64,000 nt of DNA from Pseudomonas laurylsulfatiphila (GTDB lineage: Bacteria > Pseudomonadota > Gammaproteobacteria > Pseudomonadales > Pseudomonadaceae). The position numbers and the translations under genes were made by a program. The notes under the pieces are model-generated. The model was not told the DNA's origin and ran no database searches. It saw only the letters and a program-made list of their open reading frames with translations. This document shows, one piece after another, positions 54,837 through 61,681 of this stretch (position 1 is its first letter; each line of letters begins with the position of its first letter). The stretch lies in assembly GCF_002934665.1 (NCBI RefSeq), contig NZ_NIRS01000004.1, positions 2,501 to 66,500 on the forward strand. The letters are read 5' to 3'.

Positions 54837-55135
54837 CTAATGCGAACGGGTGATGATTTCTTTCATGATCCCGCTGGTACCAGCGTAAATGCGTTGCACT
54901 TGAGCGTCGGCATAACAGCTGGCCGACACCCGTTGGTCGATGTCGCGGAACCAGGCCAACTCACTGCCACCATAAAAGCCCCTGCCCTCGCCGGCTAATA
55001 CCGACGAACACTCGCGACAGTTCTTCGTGCAAGCCGGCGTTGATGGCGTTCATCACCTCGAGGCGACTCAAGCGCAATTTCAGCACACCGCGATTTAGGT
55101 CGAAAATGTGTGTCTGGCCAGACGAAGTCGGCCAT
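54837..55135 (-). pseudogene. Fused remnants of an enoyl-CoA hydratase start and an acyl-CoA dehydrogenase end
   Basis: From ATG 55135 the minus strand reads MADFVWPDT, then after a frameshift FDLNRGVLKLRLSRLEVMNA and INAGLHEELSRVF, the start of a crotonase-like protein. Around 54960-55000 this joins a piece reading GSELAWFRDIDQRVSASCYA and DAQVQRIYAGTSGIMKEIIT, ending RSH at TAG 54837-54839, the end of an acyl-CoA dehydrogenase. An internal deletion has thus joined two lost beta-oxidation genes. It directly precedes the living hydratase gene at 54755, which suggests that a longer catabolic operon stood here once. Confidence 0.65.
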
Positions 55136-55170
55136 ATCGAAAAGGCTACGGCAACGGTGAGAACAGCTCC

Positions 55171-55300
55171 CCCACTCCCGGGGAGTGGTTGTTGAGGGGG
55201 CACAGCGACAGGTATTCATGAGGTCTGGCATACGCAGCATGGCGCCCCGCTTGCGTTGATGCCAATTCCCAGCGCACACCCCACTCCCTTCCCACTCCCC
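55171..55300. promoter_or_regulatory. Cluster of GGGAGTGGG-type repeats upstream of the thiolase operon
   Basis: Four copies of a GGGAGTGGG-like sequence occur: complement at 55171-55179, direct at 55180-55188 (together a hairpin), and complement at 55279-55288 and 55291-55300. They resemble the GGGGAKGAGG boxes bound by MalT-type regulators. A MalT-like gene in the same island (61682) has the same sequence before it. They lie 120-250 bases before the thiolase gene. Confidence 0.45.
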
Positions 55301-55320
55301 AGGGGCGGGTCCGCCCCTGG
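55299..55320. other. Perfect 10-bp-stem hairpin in the operon leader
   Basis: CCAGGGGCGG pairs with CCGCCCCTGG around GT, about 95 bases before the thiolase start. It may be an operator, a leader hairpin or a simple GC repeat. Confidence 0.4.
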
Positions 55321-55416
55321 CACGCGATACGTATCTTGGCCACGTGAGCCGGCCCTGCCGCCTTTGCCCCGCCCACCCCTTGCGCGAGGCAATAACCACC
55401 CCGTATGGAGAAGACG

Positions 55417-56604
55417 ATGTCGCAGAAAGTGTATGTAGCCGGCGTAGGCATGATCCCGTTCCTGAAACCAGGCGCCAGCGGTACCTATATCGAGATGGGC
55501 GCTCAAGCTACGCGTCTGGCCCTGAAAGATGCCGGTCTGGACTACAAGTTGGTGCAGCAGGCGTATGTCGGTTACGTCTATGGCGATTCTACTTCTGGCC
55601 AATCGGCCCTCTATGAAGTCGGCCTGAGCGGTATTCCAGTGGTCAACGTCAATAACAACTGCTCGACCGGTTCCAGCGCCCTGTACCTGGCGCGCCAGGC
55701 GGTGGAAAGTGGCGCTGTCGAGTGCGCGCTGGCCTTGGGCTTCGAGCAAATGCAGCCAGGCGCCCTGAAAAATCACTGGGATGACCGTCCCGCTGCAATG
55801 AGCAAGTCATCTGAAGTCGTTGCCAAGCTGGCCGCCGATGCCGAAGGCGTTCCCATGGCTCTGCAGATGTTTGGCGGCGCTGGCCGTGAGCACATGCAGA
55901 AATACGGCACCCAAATGAGCACCTTTGCCACGATCCGCGCCAAGGCCAGCCGTCACGCCTCCAACAACCCGCTGGCGCTGTTCCGCAAGATCGTCACCAC
56001 CGAAGACGTGATGAACGACCAGGTGGTCTGGCCAGGCGTAATGACGCGCCTGATGGCCTGCCCACCGACCTGCGGCGCCGCCGCAGCGATCATCTGCAGC
56101 GAAGCCTTTGCGAAAAAGCATGGCTTGCGTACCGACGTGGTGATCCTCGCCCAGTCGATGACCACCGACACACCGATCGCCTACGATCCACCGTCGATGA
56201 TTCAGTTGGTCGGCCGCGACATGGCCGAGCGCGCGTCTCGCGAAGTCTACGAGAAAGCCGGCATCGGCCCACAGGACATCCGCGTCGCCGAAATGCACGA
56301 CTGCTTCGCTCACAACGAACTGCTGACTTATGAAGCCTTGGGTTTCTGCCCAATCGGCGGTGCCGAGCGCTTCGTCCTCGATGGCGACAACACCTACGGC
56401 GGCCAAGTGGTCACCAACCCGTCGGGCGGCCTGCTCTCCAAGGGCCACCCGCTGGGCGCCACGGGCCTGGCCCAGTGTTATGAGCTGACCCACCAGCTTC
56501 GCGGCAGCGCCGAGGCACGCCAGGTCGAAGGCGTCAGCCATGCCCTGCAACACAACCTTGGTCTGGGCGGCGCCTGCGTCGTGACCTTATACGGCCGCGG
56601 TTGA
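55417..56604 (+). CDS. Thiolase family acetyl-CoA acyltransferase
   Basis: A 395-residue thiolase, again of SCP-x-like type. The nucleophile Cys is in NVNNNCSTGSSALYLARQAV at about residue 85, EMHDCFAHNELLTYEALGF contains the second active-site segment, and NPSGGLLSKGHPLGATGLAQ the third. All catalytic residues are present, in contrast to the thiolase-like protein at 38324. GGAG stands six bases before the ATG at 55417. It starts a plus-strand operon with two MaoC-type genes, SDR, dehydrogenase and ligase. Confidence 0.88.
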   Translation: MSQKVYVAGVGMIPFLKPGASGTYIEMGAQATRLALKDAGLDYKLVQQAYVGYVYGDSTSGQSALYEVGLSGIPVVNVNNNCSTGSSALYLARQAVESGAVECALALGFEQMQPGALKNHWDDRPAAMSKSSEVVAKLAADAEGVPMALQMFGGAGREHMQKYGTQMSTFATIRAKASRHASNNPLALFRKIVTTEDVMNDQVVWPGVMTRLMACPPTCGAAAAIICSEAFAKKHGLRTDVVILAQSMTTDTPIAYDPPSMIQLVGRDMAERASREVYEKAGIGPQDIRVAEMHDCFAHNELLTYEALGFCPIGGAERFVLDGDNTYGGQVVTNPSGGLLSKGHPLGATGLAQCYELTHQLRGSAEARQVEGVSHALQHNLGLGGACVVTLYGRG

Positions 56605-56661
56605 ACCAAGTTGCCTGTGCGCCGGCCCGGGTTCACAGGCCATATCCAGGAGTTAACTGAA

Positions 56662-57099
56662 ATGGCAGACAAGAGTCTGATTGGTCGTTCCCTCGGCGTC
56701 ACTCACGCCGATGTCGAAAAGGGCCGCCTGCGTTTCTTCGCCAAGGCCTCCGGCGAAACCGACCCAGTCTACACCGATGAAGCGGCGGCAAAGGCTGCCG
56801 GCTACAAATCGCTACCAGTGCCACCGACGTTCCTCATGTGCCTGCAAGGCGAAGGACGCGATCTGACCGAACAACTAAATGTTTATGGCTTCGATCTGGG
56901 CCGCGTTCTGCACGCCGAGCAAGAGTTCGTTTACCACAAGCCAGCGGTTGCCGGCGACGTGTTGACCTTCGACACGCGCATCGCCGATGTCTACGACAAA
57001 AAAGGTGGTGCCCTGCAGTTTGTGGTCAATGAAACCCGCGTGACCAATCAAGACGGCGAACATGTAGCCGACATCCGCAGCACCCTGGTACAGCGTTGA
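56662..57099 (+). CDS. MaoC-like N-terminal-type hydratase subunit (FAS1-like dehydratase)
   Basis: A 145-residue hot-dog protein. MADKSLIGRSLGVTHADVEK starts it, RFFAKASGETDPVYTDEAAA follows, and VPPTFLMCLQGEG and ARIADVYDKKGGALQF-like strands complete one hot-dog domain. It corresponds to the N-terminal half of two-domain R-hydratases and lacks the clear D-H pair of the next gene. It likely pairs with the protein at 57110 as a two-subunit enoyl-CoA hydratase, as ChsH1/ChsH2-type or HsdB enzymes do. AGGAG precedes the ATG at 56662. The gap to the next gene is 10 bases. Confidence 0.82.
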   Translation: MADKSLIGRSLGVTHADVEKGRLRFFAKASGETDPVYTDEAAAKAAGYKSLPVPPTFLMCLQGEGRDLTEQLNVYGFDLGRVLHAEQEFVYHKPAVAGDVLTFDTRIADVYDKKGGALQFVVNETRVTNQDGEHVADIRSTLVQR

Positions 57100-57109
57100 G
57101 GAGCATTCG

Positions 57110-57529
57110 ATGAACATTTCTCAGTACAACGATATCCAGATCGGCGATCAAGTGCCGCTGCTGACATTGCCCGCAGTCAACCGCACCACCCTGGCCCTCT
57201 ACTGCGGCGCCTCGGGGGACCACAACCCGATCCACGTGGACATCGACTTCGCCCGCAAGGCACGCATGCCCGATGTGTTCGCCCACGGCATGCTGTCGGC
57301 CGCCTATCTGGGCCGGCTGCTGACCAACTGGGTGCCACAGCAACAGATACGTTCATTTTCCATGCGCTTCACCGGCATTACCCAGCTTGGCCACATCCCG
57401 ACCTGCACCGGCACCGTTGCCGAGAAGTTCGAAGCCGACGGTGAAAAGCGCGTGCGCATTGAAATCAAGTGCAGCAACCAGTACGGCGAAGAAAAGCTCG
57501 CAGGTGTTGCCGTGGTGGCCCTGGCCTGA
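57110..57529 (+). CDS. MaoC-like hydratase subunit
   Basis: A 139-residue hot-dog protein with the hydratase motif ALYCGASGDHNPIHVDIDFA (catalytic Asp and His) at about residues 30-49 and PDVFAHGMLSAAYLGRLLT after it. It would add water to an enoyl-CoA, probably with R-stereochemistry, together with the preceding half-domain protein. GAGGAG stands just before the ATG. Both halves are encoded side by side, as in two-subunit hydratases of sterol-side-chain and branched-acyl breakdown; the actual substrate is unknown. Confidence 0.87.
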   Translation: MNISQYNDIQIGDQVPLLTLPAVNRTTLALYCGASGDHNPIHVDIDFARKARMPDVFAHGMLSAAYLGRLLTNWVPQQQIRSFSMRFTGITQLGHIPTCTGTVAEKFEADGEKRVRIEIKCSNQYGEEKLAGVAVVALA

Positions 57530-57575
57530 AGCGTACGTGAACACACACATTCAAATAAGAAACGAGAACACAGTA

Positions 57576-58406
57576 ATGAAAAAGCTTGAAGGTAAAGTGG
57601 CCCTGGTGACCGGTTCCGGTCGTGGTATCGGCCGTAGCGTCGCCCTGCAACTGGCCGGCTATGGCGCCAAGGTCGTGGTCAACGACCTGGACGCGAGCCC
57701 GGCCGAAGACGTGGTTGCCGAAATCCGCGCCGCCGGTGGCGACGCCGTGGCTTGCGTGGGCAGCGTCACCGCCGCCGACTTCGCAGACCGCTTCGTCAAA
57801 ACCGCCGTGGACAGCTTTGGTGGCATCGACATCATCATCAACAACGCCGGTTACACCTGGGACAACGTGATCCAGAAAATGACCGACGAGCAGTGGTACG
57901 CGATCATCGATTGCCACCTGACCGCACCGTTCCGCATTCTGCGTGCCGCACAATCGGTGATCAGCGCCCAGGCCAAGAAGGAAGCCGCCGAAGGCCGTGA
58001 AGTGTTCCGCAAGGTGGTCAACATTTCTTCCATCGCCGCTGGCGGCAATGCCGGGCAAGCCAACTACTCCGCAGGCAAGGCCGGCATCCTGGGCATGACC
58101 AAGACCCTCGCCAAGGAGTGGGGGCGCATGAAGGTGTGTGTCAACGCCGTGGCTTTCGGCTTAATCGACACCCGCCTGACCCAGGCACTGGCCGGCGACG
58201 AGAGCAAGACCGTCACCATCGAGGGTCGCGAGATCAAGGTCGGCGTGCAGAAGGCCATGATCGACGGCGCGAGCCAGGTGATTCCGCTGGGCCGCCCGGG
58301 CACCCCGGATGAAGCCGCCGGTTCTGTGGTGATGCTGTGCCTGCCGGAAGCGAACTACGTCTCCGGTCAGACCCTGGTCTGCGGTGGCGGCCACGGCGCC
58401 CTCTAA
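57576..58406 (+). CDS. Short-chain dehydrogenase/reductase (FabG-like)
   Basis: A 276-residue SDR. The cofactor motif is LEGKVALVTGSGRGIGRSVA, then DIIINNAGYTWDNVIQKM, and the catalytic set is VVNISSIAAGGNAGQANYSA with GK next to it (Y-x3-K). It should act on the hydroxyacyl-CoA formed by the MaoC pair. An extra loop around SAQAKKEAAEGREVFRK is usual for one FabG-like group linked to fatty and sterol acyl chains. The ribosome site is weak (GAGAACACAGTA). It is the fourth gene of the operon, 46 bases after the hydratase. Confidence 0.87.
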   Translation: MKKLEGKVALVTGSGRGIGRSVALQLAGYGAKVVVNDLDASPAEDVVAEIRAAGGDAVACVGSVTAADFADRFVKTAVDSFGGIDIIINNAGYTWDNVIQKMTDEQWYAIIDCHLTAPFRILRAAQSVISAQAKKEAAEGREVFRKVVNISSIAAGGNAGQANYSAGKAGILGMTKTLAKEWGRMKVCVNAVAFGLIDTRLTQALAGDESKTVTIEGREIKVGVQKAMIDGASQVIPLGRPGTPDEAAGSVVMLCLPEANYVSGQTLVCGGGHGAL

Positions 58407-58497
58407 GCCCGCTTGTCCCGTCGCCCGGATTCGCTATTGCTCACAGTGCAGTGGCGTATCCGGGATTCAACACTCAGAAGAATTCGAGGTATTTGCG

Positions 58498-59643
58498 ATG
58501 CTGGATAATTACCGTTCGCCCTGGATGGACGACGACGTCATTCCATTCGCTGACAGCGTTCGCCGCTTTGTCACCCAGTCCCTGGCGCCGCTGGAAGAGA
58601 AATGGCGCGAACAGCATCAAGTTGACCGTGCCTCCTGGCTGGCCGTTGGCGAAATGGGCATGATCCTGCCCGACGTACCCGTCGTGTACGGCGGTTCGGG
58701 GGGGACTCCGGCACACGTCGCAGCCGTGATCAATGAAATGACCTATGCCGGTGTCACCAGCCTGGGCCTGGGCATCAGTCATATCGTGGGGCACTACATT
58801 CTGGCCGATGGCACCGAAGCACAGAAGCAGCACTGGCTGCCGAAGATCGCCTCGGGCGAAGTCATCTGTTCGGTGGCCATGACCGAGCCCGACACAGGCT
58901 CCGACCTGCAAGCCATCCGTACCCGTGCGGTGAAACAGGGCGACAAGTACGTCATCAATGGCGCCAAGACCTTCATCACCAATGGCCAGATCTGTGACAT
59001 GGTCGCAGTGGTGGCCAAGACCGATCCAAACGGCGGCGCAAAAGGTATCTCGATCTTCCTGGTCGACACCCGTTTGCCGGGTTTTCGCCGTGGCAAGACC
59101 CTCGACAAGCTCGGCTGGGAGGCCCAGGACACCGCGGAGATGTTCTTCGACGACTGCGAAGTCCCGGCCGACTGCCTGGTCGGCGGCGTCGAAGGCAAAG
59201 GCTTTTTCACCCTGATGAATCAGCTGCCGTATGAGCGCATGCAGATAGCCATGAACGCGACGGCCAGCATGGAGCGCGCCCTGGCGCTGACCCTCGAATA
59301 CACCAAGGAACGCAAGGTGTTCGGCCAGCGCGTCCTGGATTTCCAGAACACCCGCTTCACCCTGGCCGACATCAAGGCCACCACCCTGGCCTCGCGGGCG
59401 TTCTGCGACCACCTGATCCAGCAATGGATCGACGGCAAGCTCGATTCGACCCAGGCCTCCATGGGCAAGTTCTGGCTGACCGATCGTTCGAGCGAAGTGA
59501 TCGATCGCTGCCTGCAGTTTTTCGGTGGCTACGGTTACATGAAAGAGTACCCGATCGGCCGCATGTGGACCGAAGCGCGGGTGACGCGCATCTATGGCGG
59601 TGCCAACGAGATCCAGCGCGAACTGGTCGGTCGTTCGCTCTAA
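58498..59643 (+). CDS. Acyl-CoA dehydrogenase
   Basis: A 381-residue acyl-CoA dehydrogenase of standard length. Domain landmarks are ICSVAMTEPDTGSDLQAIRT at about residue 125, KYVINGAKTFITNGQICDMV at about 149, LGWEAQDTAEMFFDDCEVPA at about 205 and QFFGGYGYMKEYPIGRMWTE with TRIYGGANEIQRELVGRSL at the end. It introduces the alpha-beta double bond that the MaoC pair would then hydrate. The ATG at 58498 is favoured by GAGG 9 bases upstream. It is followed by a strong hairpin at 59674, so the ligase gene may have its own promoter. Confidence 0.9.
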   Translation: MLDNYRSPWMDDDVIPFADSVRRFVTQSLAPLEEKWREQHQVDRASWLAVGEMGMILPDVPVVYGGSGGTPAHVAAVINEMTYAGVTSLGLGISHIVGHYILADGTEAQKQHWLPKIASGEVICSVAMTEPDTGSDLQAIRTRAVKQGDKYVINGAKTFITNGQICDMVAVVAKTDPNGGAKGISIFLVDTRLPGFRRGKTLDKLGWEAQDTAEMFFDDCEVPADCLVGGVEGKGFFTLMNQLPYERMQIAMNATASMERALALTLEYTKERKVFGQRVLDFQNTRFTLADIKATTLASRAFCDHLIQQWIDGKLDSTQASMGKFWLTDRSSEVIDRCLQFFGGYGYMKEYPIGRMWTEARVTRIYGGANEIQRELVGRSL

Positions 59644-59673
59644 GTACCCAGCCGCTCGTGGCTTTGCTACAGC

Positions 59674-59697
59674 CCTCGGCAGGCCCGCCTGCCGAGG
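59674..59697 (+). terminator. Strong hairpin after acyl-CoA dehydrogenase gene
   Basis: CCTCGGCAGG pairs perfectly with CCTGCCGAGG around a four-base loop, followed by TTGCTGTTTAAACTTG. It is 31 bases after the stop and is probably a terminator, partial or full. Confidence 0.65.
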
Positions 59698-59886
59698 TTG
59701 CTGTTTAAACTTGTTTCATGACAGACCCTGGGTCATCACCTGCCATGCCTATGACCCGGATGGCGAAGCGGTACGCAGCCGTTGGCCCCTGTCGACCGCC
59801 AAAACCGAGTAACGCACACGCCAATCACGTGGCACACCACAAAGTATCTCCGTCACCCCCAGAACAACAAGAGTATGGAGTTATCG

Positions 59887-61455
59887 ATGTACATTACCCA
59901 AGGGTTACACCGCCACCTGCAGCGCAGCCCCAACGCCATTGCCATTCAAACCGAATATGGCAGCGTTACCTATGCCGAATTCGGTGATCGCGTCGCCCGC
60001 CTTGCCAGCGCACTGAAGACCTTGGGCATCGCCAGCGGCGATCGGGTGGCCATGCTATCGTTGAATTCGCAGCGCTATATCGAGTACTACCAGGCGGTGC
60101 CCTGGGCCGATGCAGTGCTCAATCCAGTCAACATACGTTGGAGCGTGGCCGAGATCGTCTATTCGCTGGATGACTCGCAAACCGGCGTGTTGATTGTCGA
60201 CGACAACTTCGTCGCCTTGGCCGGCAAGATCATCGAGACAGCCAAGACACTGCACACGGTGATCTATGCCGGCGACGGTGAAACCCCGACCGGCATGCTC
60301 AATTTTGAAGCACTGATTGCAGCAAGTGCCCCGGTGCAAGATGCGCGGCGCCAGGGTGATGCGCTGCTGGGCATCTTCTATACCGGCGGCACCACGGGTT
60401 TCCCCAAGGGCGTGATGCTCAGCCATACCAATATCTGTGCTTCTTCGATGGCCTTGGTCGCGTCGGGCTCGTGTCGCCCGCAGGAACGCTACCTGCATGT
60501 GATGCCAATGTTCCACCTGGCCGACTTTGCGGCGATGACTGCACTGTTCATCAGTGGCGGCACGCACCTGATCCTGCCGTCGTTCACCCCCCAGAAGGTG
60601 CTGGAAACCATCGCTGAGCAACGTGTCAGCGAAATACTGTTGGCACCCACCATGATCCAGATGCTGCTGGACTGGCGCAGTAGCCACCCGCAAGCCAGCG
60701 AGTTCGACCTGTCCTCACTGCAAACCATCAACTATGGCGCATCCCCTATCACGCCCGCATTGCTCGAACGCACGCGCGAGGCCTTCCCTGGCGCAGGTCT
60801 GCGCCAGGGTTATGGCATGACCGAGCTGGCGCCGATAGCGACACTCCTGCTCCCGGAGTATCACAGCGAGCAACACCACCACAGTGGCAAGATGTACTCC
60901 GCCGGGTTGCCAGCGTTCTGTGTGGAAGTGCGCATTGTCGATGCCGAGGATCGCGAAGTGCCGCGCGGCAGCATTGGCGAAATAATCGTGCGCGGCCCAA
61001 ATGTCATGCTGGGCTACTGGAACAAGCCACAAGCCACCGCCGAAGCGATTCGTGACGGCTGGATGCACACCGGCGACGGCGGTTTCATGGATAAAGACGG
61101 TTTCGTACATGTCTGCGACCGTCTCAAGGACATGATCGTCAGTGGTGGTGAGAACATCTATAGTGCCGAAGTGGAAACCGCCATCGCCAGCCACCCGGCG
61201 GTGGCCCAGGTCGCGGTGATCGGCATCCCCTGCGACAAATGGGGCGAGACCGTGCACGCAGTGATCATCCGCAATCCGGAAAGGCGTGTGACCGACGAGG
61301 AGATCGTCAACCACTGCCGCGAACGTATCGCCGGCTACAAATGCCCGCGCAGTGTCGAGTTTCGTGACAGCCTGCCATTATCCAGCGTCGGCAAGGTGCT
61401 CAAGACTGACCTGCGTGCGCCGTTCTGGGAAGGCCGCAAGCGCGGCGTGGCCTGA
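59887..61455 (+). CDS. AMP-binding acyl-CoA ligase
   Basis: A 522-residue ligase with the P-loop GIFYTGGTTGFPKGVMLSHT at about residue 160, RQGYGMTELAPIATLLLPE at about 298, WMHTGDGGFMDKDGFVHVCD at about 390, DRLKDMIVSGGENIYSAEVE and the C-terminal SSVGKVLKTDLRAPFWEGRK. It should activate the carboxylic acid that enters the cycle encoded upstream. The ATG at 59887 has GGAG six bases upstream; ATG 59875 is possible. A MalT-like regulator follows on the same strand. Confidence 0.89.
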   Translation: MYITQGLHRHLQRSPNAIAIQTEYGSVTYAEFGDRVARLASALKTLGIASGDRVAMLSLNSQRYIEYYQAVPWADAVLNPVNIRWSVAEIVYSLDDSQTGVLIVDDNFVALAGKIIETAKTLHTVIYAGDGETPTGMLNFEALIAASAPVQDARRQGDALLGIFYTGGTTGFPKGVMLSHTNICASSMALVASGSCRPQERYLHVMPMFHLADFAAMTALFISGGTHLILPSFTPQKVLETIAEQRVSEILLAPTMIQMLLDWRSSHPQASEFDLSSLQTINYGASPITPALLERTREAFPGAGLRQGYGMTELAPIATLLLPEYHSEQHHHSGKMYSAGLPAFCVEVRIVDAEDREVPRGSIGEIIVRGPNVMLGYWNKPQATAEAIRDGWMHTGDGGFMDKDGFVHVCDRLKDMIVSGGENIYSAEVETAIASHPAVAQVAVIGIPCDKWGETVHAVIIRNPERRVTDEEIVNHCRERIAGYKCPRSVEFRDSLPLSSVGKVLKTDLRAPFWEGRKRGVA

Positions 61456-61620
61456 GTGTCGGCCTCACCCACCACGCGGCTACGCGGTGGGTAGGCCAGC
61501 TGCATTGAAGTGCGCATGCTTTCGACCGAAAGCCGTTGTGCGTCTGTCATGTATGGACATGCCATTGGGGGATACCTCATAGTCTCCGGACACAAATTAG
61601 CGCAACGCCGATCAGACGCA

Positions 61621-61643
61621 TTCCCCTCCAGTGGAGTGGGGAA
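61621..61643. promoter_or_regulatory. Imperfect palindrome with GGAGTGGGG before the MalT-like gene
   Basis: TTCCCCTCCA and TGGAGTGGGGAA form an imperfect inverted repeat 39 bases before the regulator start. GGAGTGGGG matches the repeats at 55171-55300. It may be an autoregulatory site. Confidence 0.4.
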
Positions 61644-61681
61644 AGCCTGTCATTTGGCCAGCCAATAAAAACGTAAGCCTC

